Source: Lepas anatifera
Taxonomy: Eukaryota; Arthropoda; Thecostraca; Lepadidae
DNA length: 64,000 nt
Assembly (NCBI GenBank): GCA_034440635.1
Contig: JAOTON010000972.1
Span: 62,001-126,000 of the forward strand
Reading direction: 5' to 3'
Shown: positions 12,059-23,600 of the stretch, one piece after another
How positions within the stretch are numbered: the first letter of the stretch is position 1
Layout of the letters: every line of letters starts with the position of its first letter
Position numbers and translations under genes: made by a program
Notes under the pieces: model-generated
What the model saw: only the letters and a program-made list of their open reading frames with translations
What the model was told of the DNA's origin: nothing
The model's database searches: none

Positions 12059-13088
12059 TTAACCCTCGCCCCACGGGGGGCCATCGATGCCCCCCTAAAG
12101 TTTTTCCAAGATAGCAGAAAAACGACGAAACGCAGCACCGCGGTTGAGGGCTCTATCTCTTACCTAATCATTTTCCCACCATCCCTGAAAATTTTTACCC
12201 TGGGTCACCCAAGGTCAGGTCACCAGGTGAGGTCAACCAAGGTCACCTCACTTCAACTTTGAAGCTCCATAAGAACTACATTTTTTAGTCGATCGATTTG
12301 AAACTTGCTACACTTCATGACCCTTCCAGAGTCTACAACGTGTATATCCGGGATTTTTTCGATTTCGTGACCTGAGGTCAGGTCACGAGGCGACCTCTCC
12401 CATTGGAAAAGCATGGAAAAAGCTGTTTCATGATCTAAAAGCCACAAAAATAATTTCAAATGCTCAGACTGCTCAGAACAGCGTTTTTGGACACTATTTC
12501 ACGGATCCCAGGGGTCATATTTTCCCTCTGACTATTCCAAGGTCATCCAAGGTCACCAGGGGTCAAATGCAGTATTTTGACAATAACTTTTGACCTAATT
12601 AAGCTAGAGCGCTGAAACAAGCACCATCGTGTTTGTCTTGCCACTGGCTTTCATTTGATGTACGGAAAGGCTATTTTCTGACCTTTCGTGACCTCAGGTC
12701 ATATTAGGTCACGAGGTGACCTCTGGAGGTCAAACCACTGGCGGGAGGTCTTTACGTTCCACATAGCAGAAAAAGGTCTGGCAATTTCCTATCAAATGTA
12801 CTTAACCAGATCTCAATAGCTCTAATGGCATAGAAGTTATGCTCAGTTTTCTTAAGCATTGCATATTTGAGTGAAAATAGCCCATCGTGACCTTTCTTGA
12901 CCTCTGGAGGTCAAACCATTGACCTGAGCGCTTAAACATGCGAAGTAATTTCTTACTAAATTCACGCGAGCTTTCTAATGCACTTTGCAGATTTTTGCTA
13001 ACCCCCATATTTTCGGAGTTAGACGGGGGCCATCGATGCCCCTGGTGGGGCCAAGGTGGCGCCCGACCCCCGGTGGGGCGCGGGTTAA
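12059..13088 (+). mobile_element. TTAA-type non-autonomous element, family 1, copy 1
   Basis: The element starts TTAACCCTCGCCCCAC and ends GTGGGGCGCGGGTTAA, so it is bounded by TTAA with CCC-starting inverted ends, as in piggyBac transposons. Just inside each end sits a G-run/C-run hairpin with the core CATCGATG (left at 12075-12095; right near 13025-13042). The right end also has an extra GGTGGCGCCCGACCC segment. The interior has no transposase frame but about twenty AGGTCA or TGACCT motifs. A second copy of nearly equal length lies at 55576-56603, same orientation, similar along its whole length (roughly 85-90% by eye). Non-autonomous, presumably mobilised by a transposase encoded elsewhere. 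Confidence 0.85.
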
Positions 13089-13243
13089 CACAACTTTTAG
13101 GCTTGATGTTCCTCCTTAAAAAATACCTCTATCTGGAGCACCTTTCCACAATAAATCCACTTTTGGTGGTTTCAGATGTGGGTTCAGATAATGGTTCTTA
13201 ACTTTCGTATAAGTCGGGGCCCTAAATTTTAAAATCTGTAGGT
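13089..13243. other. Spacer
   Basis: Short non-repetitive AT-rich stretch between the TTAA element and the satellite. Confidence 0.4.
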
Positions 13244-13871
13244 GACGCACGTAACAGTGTAAGTGCACTCACGTAACAGTGTAATTGCACTCACGTAACA
13301 GTGTAATTGCACGCACGTAACAGTGTAATTGCGCTCACGTAACAGTGTAATTGCACTCACGTAACAGTGTAACTGCACGCACGTAACAGTGTAATTGCAC
13401 GCACGTAAGTGTAATTGCACTCACGTAACAGTGTAATTGCACTCACGTAACCGTGTAATTGCACTCACGTAACAATGTAAGTGCAGTCACGTAACAGTGT
13501 AATTGCACGCACGTAACAGTGTAATTGCGCTCACGTAACAGTGTAATTGCACTCACGTAACAGTGTAATTGCACGCACTTAACAGTGTAATTGCGCTCAC
13601 GTAACAGTGTAATTGCACTCACGTAACAGTGTAATTGCACGCACGTAACAGTGTAATTGCACGCACGTAACAGTGTAATTGCGCTCACGTAACAGTGTAA
13701 TTGCACTCACGTAACAGTATAATTGCGCTCACGTAACAGTGTAATTGCGCTCACGTAACAGTGTAATTGCACGCACGTAACAGTGTAATTGCACGCACGT
13801 GCACCCAAGTAACAGTGTAATTGCACTCACGTAACAGTGTAATTGCACGCACGTAACAGTGTAATTGCGTG
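13244..13871. repeat. 22-bp satellite, about 28 units
   Basis: The unit is CACGTAACAGTGTAATTGCACT, with recurring variants in the last four bases (CACT, CACG, CGCT). Three units make 66 bp, exactly 22 codons, so minus frames read as a repeating QLHCYVSAITLLRERNYTVT-type peptide. That is a period effect, not a gene. Near 13390 one unit lacks the AACA/ACAG bases, and near 13800 a unit is rearranged (ACGTGCACCCAAG). Confidence 0.95.
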
Positions 13872-15007
13872 CAGCAGCAGAATGTTAAAAACGGCGAATG
13901 AGGGTGATGATATTTTCAAGCTCTAAAAAAATCAAGCCATGCAATCATGGCATCGAATTTGGAACAGGTTACACTTGAATGCTACTTTTTATTATGTCAA
14001 AAACCATTCATATGGCTATGCTAAAGAGTGTGAGGACCATTAGAGGGCCCGTAAGACCTTGCACTTTCATGGCTTCACTTTTAATGGTCAGGAGTGACCC
14101 TATACATTCGAAAGCAAAATATTTTACCCTACTGCGACGTGAAGACTGAAAACAAGCGTCTTAATTTTTATATCGCTCTGTGTCAAAGAAAGGACGGAAT
14201 TGTCTTATCTCGACAAAGCTGTAAGATATAAAATGCGGCTATGGTTGTGTGCCAATTTTGGCGCATCACGATAAGGTAGTTTAATTTTTGAAAGTTAGGC
14301 AAAATGCGGGATATTTTCCATCAACTGTATGTTATACAGCAATGTTTTGGATATGACCTAAAGATGCATCTGAAACTCTTTTTAACATAAAGCCAATTGC
14401 AAATTGCACTCATCACTGCCAATCTCCCCTTACTCTGACTTGTCTAGCGCTATTGGTCCTGATGAGCCCTATTTCTGTATTCTCTTCTGCATGTTTCAAA
14501 CTCTGTTGTGGATGTGACAGCACAGTTTCAGGACAGAATGACCTGGGCGTGGAGCCTAAGTGATTTACGTCACTGTGGTAAAGATTCATTGAGCTCCGTC
14601 CCGCTACGTTACCTATATGGTCTGAGTCGCCGGCGCCAGACGTCTGCGTATGGGGATAGACGCCATAAATATTAACATTCGACCCAGACACACACCCAGA
14701 CCATCAGTCTTCTCATGCACCGCATTCAATTAGATATTGTGCAATCCTTCCAAGAGCGGACAACATGGCTAGGCCCGAACAGCCCAACAGAAGTTGAAGT
14801 TGAAGTTTATACTAAATAATAATGGTTATGGATCAAATAGTCATATCGGCTATTTCATATTTCTACCATCACCCATGTCTATTTCATCTATAAATGTAAA
14901 ATTCTCATTCTGTTTGGCAGTTTGTGGTCCAGCCGCTTACCAAGAGTATGTGCTACTTTTGTTGGCCGTTTGCTCGTGGCCGGAGATTTATTGAATGAAA
15001 AGCAGGT
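13872..15007. other. No recognisable gene
   Basis: No feature that I can support. A 92-codon minus frame at 14413-14691 has a hydrophilic, plausible composition but no recognisable domain. It could be a chance frame. Confidence 0.35.
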
Positions 15008-16251
15008 TTAACCCTATTTCCGTCAGGCTCCCGGCTACCCCTATTTCCGGCAGGGGGGCAATATCGGCCCCCCTAAGATCTCGTAATCTAACCGGCCGAT
15101 TTTGAAAATTCAAAGTGCTATAGATTCCCCTGATGCTAAACTTTATTTTGAAAAAAGAAAATTTCAAAATTTTGATTTTTAAGGAGAAAGTCGTGCAAAA
15201 TATACAATTTTTGTGTATTTTTTAGATTTTCCATAACCCTTGTCTCTGTTGTACGATTTTCACAAAACTAGTTCAGATTTACAAATAATTGACCCAAAAT
15301 TGTCATATACTCGAGTTACGCAAAAATTCGAAATTCAATGGCAGTTCCAGGACCAGGACTATGAGGGGAAATATATACAACCTAAAAAGTTTTTGTTACG
15401 CGGATTAGAAGCCGTGATATACTGCTTGGCATCTTTGACACATAAATAAATGAAAAAAGTGAAAAACTCATCAGGGGCGGATGCAGTAAGGTAAAACAGT
15501 GGGGTAAAATACATCCCAACAATATGCGAGTGGTATGCATGAGTATATTAGTCCCTCGACTAGTTGAAATTTATTTCTGATAATTTTTACCCTCCCATGG
15601 CAGCTCTGGGAATGGGGGTGACATAGGCGGATCAAGGACTCTCGTCGTGGGGGGCGGGTGGGGGTGATTGGAAACACATTTTTAATATACAACGATATTG
15701 AGTCGCGGCGGTGATACTGGCTGGGAATATGCATTTTGAAATGTGTAGTGACTGGACACGCCTCTGGTAATCTAGAATTTGGTTATAACTATTTTGAATT
15801 TTCATATACCCAATTGTATTCGCCCTGGCACGGCTGTAAGCAGTCTTCTCACTTACTAACGTTTAGTCCTTCTTGATAACATTCCCCCATTTTGAACTGC
15901 TGTAACCGCCCCTGATGTATACAAATAGTGACAATTGTGAATGCACTATCATCTCACATAAAAAATAATATAATAAAACCATATAACTGGTATCAGGATC
16001 AGCAGAGACGGCTTCCTTTTACAAAGAACCCATCGCATACGATAATACTTGGTTTGTGGATAGAACCTCCCCAAAAACCCAGCCATAGCTCCGCCCCTGG
16101 TAGATATATAATATTGACAATTTCAGAAAACCTGCCTGTACTATTTTTAGGAAAAGTCAGGAAGTTTCAAAGTTCTATCGCAAGCCGTTTCGGAGATATT
16201 CTTGAAAACCTTAGGGGGGCAATATTAGCCCCCTGCCGGAAATAGGGTTAA
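15008..16251 (+). mobile_element. TTAA-type non-autonomous element, family 2
   Basis: The ends are TTAACCCTATTTCCG and CGGAAATAGGGTTAA, so the element is bounded by TTAA at 15008-15011 and 16248-16251. The inverted repeats extend about 43 bp once a tandem duplication of CCCTATTTCCG in the left end is discounted. Both ends contain a hairpin: GGGGGGCAATATCGGCCCCCC at 15053-15073 and its counterpart at 16214-16233. Both are followed by CTAAG, as in family 1, but the core sequence differs. The interior has no transposase frame and seems to hold nested hAT-like ends. Confidence 0.85.
15474..16099. mobile_element. Nested hAT-like ends inside the TTAA element
   Basis: CAGGGGCGGATGCAG at 15474, CATAGGCGGATCAAGG near 15622, CTGGACACGCCTCTG near 15766, ACCGCCCCTG near 15914 and GCTCCGCCCCTG near 16098 all resemble hAT-type termini seen complete elsewhere in this window (for example 37167-37427). 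No pair carries a matching 8-bp duplication, so the nesting order cannot be resolved by eye. Confidence 0.45.
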
Positions 16252-16875
16252 AGGGAGCGTCCTACTTTCACCATGTGTTTTGAACTGAGATAACAGTTTT
16301 GTAGAGCATGCCGAGAAACCAATATTGACATATTTTATTTCACCCAAAGCTTTCTGTATTAAATTTGCGTTAAGTTTAAAGTTCAAAATAAATTGCCTAA
16401 AGGCGTTAATCCAAACCATGAATATTTGAATTTCAAACTCTTTCTATCTGAGCCCGCACGTCACATGATAAATGTTAACGATGGCACCGCGGCCGCAACA
16501 TGCCGAGAGTGTAAACATGTCAGAATCAGGCAGCGTTAACAGTTTCTGAAGGAAAGTGCGCCCAAAGCTAAAACGCAGTTACGGTTTACTGAGCATGGTA
16601 ACTACCGCGCCACTTCCACTCTTAGTTTGGTTGTTACGCTTGCAGAAGTTTTGCTAGCTCGAAACTTTTTTGGTATGCAGCAGCAGACAGGTCCAAAATG
16701 AATTAAAGAATTGCAACTAATAAACCTAGCAAATACATAATGACAAACTCCGAGCATTCTTTGAAAGCAGTTAGTTGATTTGTTCCCATTTGAGACTAAG
16801 ACCCACTCTCCACTTTAACCAAAAGCAATTTCAGGACCCTTGCTTAAGCTGGAACATATTGGTAGGGATGGGTTT
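16252..16875. other. No recognisable feature
   Basis: AT-rich sequence without a definable gene or repeat. Confidence 0.4.
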
Positions 16876-17475
16876 CAGAGCCAGGCGGTCCACTAATCAA
16901 ATCCGCTACTCCGATGGGTTTCAGAGCCAGGCGGTCCACTACTCAAACCCGCTGCTCCGCCACTCCGCTACTTGCGGACTGCAGGTGGTAGCGGAGTAGC
17001 GGTAGCGGTTTGTATGACCAAAAACCAACGGAGTAGCGGATAGTAGCCTCAAAAAGATTCAAAACTGTTACCGCTCCCGACAGCCTGCTAAGGAGACCGT
17101 GACACCAAAGAAGTTATTGGATGGAAATTGAGATAAATATTTTTCTCCCTAGCAAAAGCAAAATGAGATCGAAGCAAGGTTTTTTCTACGTTATTTTGTT
17201 TGTGCATTTTGGAATAAAACTGCTAATTTTTAATGTTATACACATATAAGCAGAGTCTTCCCTGCAATTACTTTGCAAAGACAAAGAAAATACTTTTTGT
17301 TTGGTGTTTTAGTCGATATCTATTACAAAAAGTAGCGACAGCGGAGTAGCGGAGTAGCGTGTAGCGGTTTCATGATTTTGAGACAGTAACGCCAGTAGCG
17401 GTAGCGATTTCAACTACTCAAACTAGCGGAAGCAGTGGTAGCGGTTTAACAAATTCGGTAGCAGCACCCACCTCT
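16876..17475. mobile_element. hAT-like 'TAGCGG' family copy with both end types
   Basis: The left end CAGAGCCAGGCGGTCCACTA occurs twice, at 16876 and 16922, inside a 46-bp tandem duplication. The right end finishes with GCAGCACCCACCTCT at 17475. Both sides hold blocks of TAGCGG and GTAGCGGAG motifs, and AT-rich sequence lies between. The ends match the fragments at 3528-3646 and 4440-4592. The duplicated left tip has destroyed or obscured any target duplication. No transposase is encoded. Confidence 0.6.
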
Positions 17476-17711
17476 ACTACTAACTACTAACTTTTTGTTT
17501 CGCGCGCTTAGTTTATAAAGTCGACCATGCTGAATAAAATACTATTTGTATCCATGTCACGTGACAAAAGCCCTTCGTAGCGTTCCTACAAGGATTTTGA
17601 AGTTTGTCATGCAATAATCGGCTCCACCCAGATAGTCGCCACAAATACAACTGTTCACGGCGAGTTGATGTGTGATCCATGCTAGAATTTATTTATTTTC
17701 CAAGTTTATCG
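17476..17711. other. Spacer
   Basis: Short stretch with nothing recognisable. Confidence 0.4.
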
Positions 17712-17870
17712 GAGCACCAACCACCAGGGTTATATAGTGTCACCAACTCTGTCCCTGCTGAAAAGGGGTTTCCGGGGAGTCATATTCACCCTTGCTCAGG
17801 GAATCCATCCGGCCTTAAACCTGGGTCGGCCACGTGGAAAGCGACCATACCAACCGCTACACCACCATGT
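17712..17870 (-). mobile_element. SINE family A copy
   Basis: On the minus strand it reads TGGTGGTGTAGCGGTTGG, then CGCTTTCCACGTGGCCGACC, GGTTTAAGGC and a tail ending CCCTGGTGGTTGGTGC, matching the copies at 7513 and 32077 over the whole length. It lies immediately 3' (on the minus strand) of a SINE family B copy. Confidence 0.8.
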
Positions 17871-17947
17871 GGTAATGACGTTCCTTTTATTAGGGCCACT
17901 TCCCACAGGCACACTTGCCCAATGACGGGGAGTATTGGCTTGGGTGT

Positions 17948-18070
17948 TTGGATCCTCTCTGTCAGGCCAGATGGGACACGGATGGCGGTTTCCCGGCATG
18001 GGGTTGAGCCCACTTTAATCCCCGCTGTCCTGATTTGAGAGCGGGCAATGAATTCGCTAGCCACCCGGCC
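17948..18070 (-). mobile_element. SINE family B copy
   Basis: On the minus strand the sequence runs GTGGCTAGCGAATTC, ATTGCCCGCTCTCAAATCAG, a B-box-like GGGCTCAACCCC, then CGGGAAAC and CCCATCTGGCC followed by GAGAGGATCC. The plus-strand copy at 54913-55078 shares this order (TTCATTGCAGGTCTCCAGAT, GGTTCAATCTCC, CGGGAAAC, CCATCTGGCCCGATGG, GAGAGGATCC). The head is tRNA-like, so this is a second tRNA-derived SINE family. Its 3' part runs towards the family A copy at 17870. Confidence 0.7.
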
Positions 18071-18535
18071 CCCTGAGCCGCTCACTCCTGATTATTTTAT
18101 CTCATACACACGGGGTTTGGTCCCGGCCCTCTCTTGGAGAACCTAGAGCTCTTTGTGCCTGGCGTTTTTTTTACAAAAATACCCAAGATAAATGATGCAA
18201 AACGAGGTAGCAAGTGAACCATAATTGTCCAAATGAGTAACTAGACAATAATAACGCATTTGTTACATTATTTTACGTAATTTATATTTAGCACTTCCGT
18301 AAAGATCCTGTATTTTCTGAATAGAAGAACATCTGACACCACAAGCTCTCGGTTTTTCATGAGAGGGTCTGGACCAGCCCCACATTGTCACAGTGTGCTT
18401 CACTCTGTGTCGGTGTGCACCGCCCCGCGGCCTGGGGCATCTGTATGGGCAAAACTGCACTGGTTCGGGCTGCCGTCCCGTCGTTTCACGCAGCTCCGAA
18501 AAACGGCTCGCATCTAGTGTGGCCTGCTCAGCTGA
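18071..18535. other. No recognisable feature
   Basis: Non-repetitive sequence before the satellite; nothing recognised. Confidence 0.4.
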
Positions 18536-21500
18536 CGTTGCTGGCTGACAGTCGATGGCCGTGGCTCGCGTGTTGAGCTACCGTTGCTGGCTGACAGTCG
18601 ATGGCCGTGGCTCGTGTGTCCAGCTGCAGTTGCTGGCTGACAGCTGATGGCCGTGGCTCGCGTGTTCAGCTGACAGTTGATGGGCGTGGCTCGCGTGTTC
18701 AGCTGACAGTGGATGGCCGTGGCTCGTGTGTTGAGCTGCCGTTGCTGGCTGACAGTTGATGGCCGTGGCTCGCGTGTTCAGCTAACAGTTGATGGCCGTG
18801 GCTGCGTGTCCAGCTGCAGTTGCTGGCTGACAGCTGATGGCCGTGGCTCGCGTGTTCAGCTGACAGTTGATGGGCGTGGCTCGCGTGTTCAGCTGACAGT
18901 GGATGGCCGTGGCTCGTGTGTTGAGCTGCCGTTGCTGGCTGACAGTTGATGGCCGTGGCTCGCGTGTTCAGCTGACAGTGGATGGCCGTGGCTCGTGTGT
19001 TGAGCTGCCGTTGCTGGCTGACAGTTGATGGCCGTTGCTCGCGTGTTCAGCTGACAGTTGATGGTCGTGGCTCGCGTGTTCAGCTGACAGTTGATGGCCG
19101 TGGCTCGCGTGTTGAGCTGCCGTTGATGGCTGACAGTTGATGGCCGTGGCTCGCGTGTTCATCTGACAGTTGATGGCCGTGGCTCGTATGTTGAGCTGCC
19201 GTTGCTGGCTGACAGTTGATGGCCGTGGCTCGCGCATTCAGCTAACAGTTGATGGCCGTGGCTCGTGTGTTGAGCTGCGTTGCTGGCTGACAGTTGATGG
19301 TCGTGGCTCGCGTGTTCAGCTGACAGTTGATGGCCGTGGCTCGTGTGTTGAGCGCAGTTGCTGGCTGACAGCTGATGGCCGTGGCTCGCGTGTTCAGCTG
19401 ACAGTTGATGGCCGTGGCTCGCGTGTTCAGCTGACAGTTGATGGCCGTGGCTCGCGTGTTGAGCTGCCATTGATGGCTGACAGTTGATGACCGTGACTCG
19501 CGTGTTCAGCTGACAGTTGATGGCCGTGGCTCGCGTGTTCAGCTGACAGTTGATGGCCGTGGCTCGCGTGTTGAGCTGCCGTTGCTGGCTGACAGTTGAT
19601 GGCCGTGGCTCGCGTATTCAGCTGACAGTTGATGGCCGTTGCTCGTGTGTTGAGCTGCGTTGCTGGCTGACAGTTGATGGTCGTGGCTCGCGTGTTCAGC
19701 TGACAGTTGATGGCCGTGGCTCGCGTGTTCAGCTGACAGTTGATGGCCGTGGCTCGCGTATTCAGCTAACAGTTGATGGCCGTGGCTCGTGTGTTGAGCT
19801 GCGTTGCTGGCTGACAGTTGATGACCGTGGCTCGCGTGTTCAGCTGACAGTTGATGGCCGTGGCTCGTGTGTTGAGCGCAGTTGCTGGCTGACAGCTGAT
19901 GGCCGTGGCTCGCGTGTTCAGCTGACAGTTGATGGCCGTGGCTCGCGTGTTCAGCTGACAGCTGATGGCCGTGGCTCGTGTGTTGAGCTGCCATTGCTGG
20001 CTGACAGTTGATGGCCGTGGCTCGCGTATTCAGCTAACAGTTGATGGCCGTTGCTCGTGTGTTGAGCTGCGTTGCTGGCTGACAGTTGGTGGTCGTGGCT
20101 CGCGTGTTCAGCTGACAGTTGATGGCCGTGGCTCGTGTGTTCAGCTGCCGTTGCTGGCTGACAGTTGATGGCCGTGGCTCGCGTGTTCAGCTGCCGTTGC
20201 TGGCTGAAAGTTGATGGCCGTAACTCGTGTGTTGAGCGGCCGTTGCTGGCTGACAGTTGATGGTCGTGGCTCGCGTGTTCAGCTGACAGTGGATGGCCGT
20301 GGCTCGTGTGTTGAGCTGCCGTTGCTGGCTGACAGTTGATGGCCGTGGCTCGCGTGTTCAGCTGACAGTTGATGGTCATGGCTCGCGTGTTCAGCTGACA
20401 GTTGATGGCCGTGGCTCGCGTGTTGAGCTGCGTTGCTGGCTGACAGTTGATGGTCGTGGCTCGCGTGTTCAGCTGACAGTTGATGGCCGTGGCTCGTGTG
20501 TTGAGCGCAGTTGCTGGCTGACAGCTGATGGCCGTGGCTCGCGTGTTCAGCTGACAGTTGATGGCCGTGGCTCGCGTGTTCAGCTGACAGTTGATGGCCT
20601 GGCTCGCGTGTTCAGCTGACAGTTGATGGCCGTGGCTCGCGTATTCAGCTAACAGTTGATGGCCGTGGCTCTGTGTTGAGCTGCGTTGCTGGCTGACAGT
20701 TGATGACCGTGGCTCGCGTGTTCAGCTGACAGTTGATGGCCGTGGCTCGTGTGTTGAGCGCAGTTGCTGGCTGACAGCTGATGGCCGTGGCTCGCGTGTT
20801 CAGCTGACAGTTGATGGCCGTGGCTCGCGTGTTCAGCTGACAGCTGATGGCCGTGGCTCGTGTGTTGAGCTGCCATTGCTGGCTGACAGTTGATGGCCGT
20901 GGCTCGCGTATTCAGCTAACAGTTGATGGCCGTTGCTCGTGTGTTGAGCTGCGTTGCTGGCTGACAGTTGGTGGTCGTGGCTCGCGTGTTCAGCTGACAG
21001 TTGATGGCCGTGGCTCGTGTGTTCAGCTGCCGTTGCTGGCTGACAGTTGATGGCCGTGGCTCGCGTGTTCAGCTGCCGTTGCTGGCTGAAAGTTGATGGC
21101 CGTAACTCGTGTGTTGAGCGGCCGTTGCTGGCTGACAGTTGATGGTCGTGGCTCGCGTGTTCAGCTGACAGTGGATGGCCGTGGCTCGTGTGTTGAGCTG
21201 CCGTTGCTGGCTGACAGTTGATGGCCGTGGCTCGCGTGTTCAGCTGACAGTTGATGGTCATGGCTCGCGTGTTCAGCTGACAGTTGATGGCCGTGGCTCG
21301 CGTGTTCAGCTGACAGTTGATGGCCGTGGCTCGCGTGTTCAGCTGACAGTTGATGGCCGTGGCTCGCGTGTTGAGCTGCCGTTGATGGCTGACAGTTGAT
21401 GGCCGTGGCTCGCGTGTTCAGCTGACAGTTGATGGCCGTGGCTCGTGTGTTGAGCTGCCGTTGCTGGCTGACAGTTGATGGCCGTGGCTCGTGTGTTGAG

Positions 21501-21858
21501 CTGCCGTTGCTGGCTGACAGTTTATGGCCGTGGCTCGCGTGTTCAGCTGACAGTTGCTGACTGACAGTTGATGGCCGTGGCTCGCGTGTTGAGCTGCCGT
21601 TGCTGGCTGACAGTTTATGGCCGTGGCTCGTGTGTTTAGCTGCCGTTGCTGGCTGACTGTTTATGGCCGTGGCTCGCGTGTTCAGCTGACAGTTGCTGAC
21701 TGACAGTTGATGGCCGTGGCTCGCGTGTTGAGCTACCGTTGCTGGCTGAGAGTCGATGGCCGTGGCTCGTGTGTCCAGCTGCAGTTGCTGGCTGACAGCT
21801 GATGGCCGTGGCTCGCGTGTTCAGCTGACAGTTGATGGCCGTGGCTCGGTCCAGTGAG
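18536..21858. repeat. 33-bp satellite with 45/46-bp variant units
   Basis: The basic 33-bp unit is CAGCTGACAGTTGATGGCC followed by GTGGCTCGCGTGTT. A longer variant inserts CCGTTGCTGGCTG (46 bp) or the same minus one base (45 bp). Only the 45-bp form keeps a reading frame, which explains why open frames stop and restart along the array. A block at about 19733-20425 is repeated almost exactly at 20615-21307 (offset 882-883 bp). The two array ends share a special unit order containing AGTCGATGGCC and GTGTCCAGCTGCAGTTGC (about 18574-18690 and 21727-21840). No genuine coding is evident on either strand. Confidence 0.95.
19733..21307. repeat. 882-bp higher-order duplication within the satellite
   Basis: Positions 19951-20379 and 20833-21261 give identical 142-codon minus frames, and 19965-20168 and 20847-21050 give identical plus frames, all offset by 882. 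Further left the offset is 883 because the second block lost one base near 20672. Identity stops near 20425/21307, where one block has the 45-bp variant and the other the 33-bp unit. Confidence 0.9.
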
Positions 21859-23519
21859 CTGACGTGGCCGTAGGACTCAGCAGACGATCGGCAGCGCTCG
21901 CAGTCGGTCCACACGGACGCTGATGCGTCGATTGCCTGCTTGGTCAGGTCGGGTCCCTTGCTTGATTCTCGAAACCTCTTGGGGGAGAGGGACTTTCCCT
22001 TTGTAACCCCTGGTTTTATCTAAAAAAATGTGTAAAATACCTTGCTAAGAGGGTTTGGCGATCCACAGTAAAATACAGTCTCTGGTGAATGAAGGGCGAG
22101 TCTACGGTTTTCACGAAATTGGCAATTGTCCCCAGTAGACGAAAAGCCAGAGGGCTGGGGACCAAGAGTGGGGCTGGGGACCGAAACTGTCACCAGTTTG
22201 TGCACAAACAAAATACAGGGATGAAATAATCAACTGAAGAGGCAAAATAATTCGCTCGCCATTTTCATTATCGTCTCATGGGCTCTCAGAGGCATTTCCG
22301 CATTTCTATCACCAATTCACAAAGAACAATAACGCCTTCAGCCCAACTCATTAAGCTCTCTACTTCTGGCCGTACACGCCTGGAGTCATCTGACACTTTC
22401 GTCTGATGACCGTCAGGAATTCCGACCGTTAGCCAGCCTGGCAGCGCCAGTTTCACCCTTTCGCGCTCGTCAGGCACATGCAAATGCCCCCAGGCGGACT
22501 CACGACATGGTGTCGTCTGTGGCTTCAACGCCCCAGGGACACCAGTGTCTGATGCCACCGCTTTTGTCCGCTCCCGGCCTCCTGCAGAAAGTGAAACGTA
22601 CCACGGGCGTGCACCGCAAGAATACCGCGTTTCGCCGATGACGTCACTGATCCAGAGAAGCGTAGTGGTTATGTTGCATGGTCTGGGCGTAACTAGCCCT
22701 GAGGCCGCGCTGGACACTCTCAGAGGTTGGCCGGCCTGGGACTCCGTTCCGACCCAGCGGTTACGATGTCGATTAGCGCTCTTAAAGCGGTCGCCGTCTG
22801 AAATGCTGTTGCAATATCAACAGAGTTATGCGGTAAAACATCAGCGGTCAGCTCGACGGCTCAATATTTGGAGACATAGACCACAAACCACCTTGATGGA
22901 CGGGTGAAACATATATATGCCTTTCTAATATACATGCCAGTCTTTGAAGCTAATTCCCACTTCCGTGTGCTACTAAATAGCACCCGGCGGTTGGTCACAG
23001 CGGCGTGCGCGCCGTTAGCGTGGCCGTCCGGACCGCGGCGGCAGAGGCGCGCTCCCTCCACAATTGTGACGAAATCGGCGCACTGTCGGGCGGGTCAGGT
23101 TAAGGTGTGGAACCAGACAGTGTGGCGCCGAGCTGTGTCATAACTGGCAGTTGCATTGGCGGCGATGGATATGCGGAATTTTCTCAGGTGGTTTATCATT
23201 CGCCGTCAGCGATCCTCGCACACAGCGCTTTCAATGACGCTGAATCACGCCTCCTCCACCGCGAGGCGCCGACACCACAGTCTGCCTGCGGAGGCTGCAG
23301 TGAACGCGAATAAGGTGATTTTGTGTACGGAGAGGTTTTGTCCGAGCTGGTTTTCCGAGACCTTCGGGATAGCCACTCCCGTTCTAGGTGCTGGACTGCT
23401 GAGCGGCCTGCCAATTACACTACCAAATCCACGTTTACAAGCTGTCTTTGATAGCAATTAAGTAATAGCATAACATACGCCATACTGAATAAAGGCATCG
23501 GACTGAGACACTAGGATCA
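21859..23519. other. No recognised gene; GC-richer stretch
   Basis: From about 22290 to 23460 the sequence is GC-richer and carries overlapping frames on both strands (22286-22717 minus, 143 codons; 22545-22907 plus, 120 codons; 23156-23461 plus). None shows a motif I recognise, and the overlap argues against real coding. It could be a degraded mobile element or a CpG-rich regulatory region. Confidence 0.3.
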
Positions 23520-23600
23520 ATAACCTTCACCTCTGACCTGAGCCTTTTATTTTGACCTTCATGTGGACCCCTTGACCTTGACGTATAATCCCTATCATAT
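23520..23600. repeat. Short AGGTCA/TGACCT-rich stretch
   Basis: TGACCT or TGACCC-type motifs occur five times in about 80 bases, similar to the dispersed AGGTCA-rich repeats at 55300-55400 and 59765-59810. It may be a fragment of the same repeat class. Confidence 0.45.

Noticed and set aside
13244..13871. CRISPR-like array
   Set aside because: Units are directly contiguous 22-mers with no unique spacers, there are no cas genes, and the context is eukaryotic.
15474..16099. A single nested hAT element with defined borders
   Set aside because: Several end-like sequences exist, but none of the possible pairs has matching 8-bp flanks.
18536..21858. CRISPR array or repeat-protein gene
   Set aside because: It is a satellite of 33-bp units. 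Apparent spacers are unit variants, and frames break at every 46-bp unit.
22286..23461. Opposed frames of 120-143 codons as a gene
   Set aside because: Plus and minus frames overlap, no motif is visible and no splice pattern is convincing.
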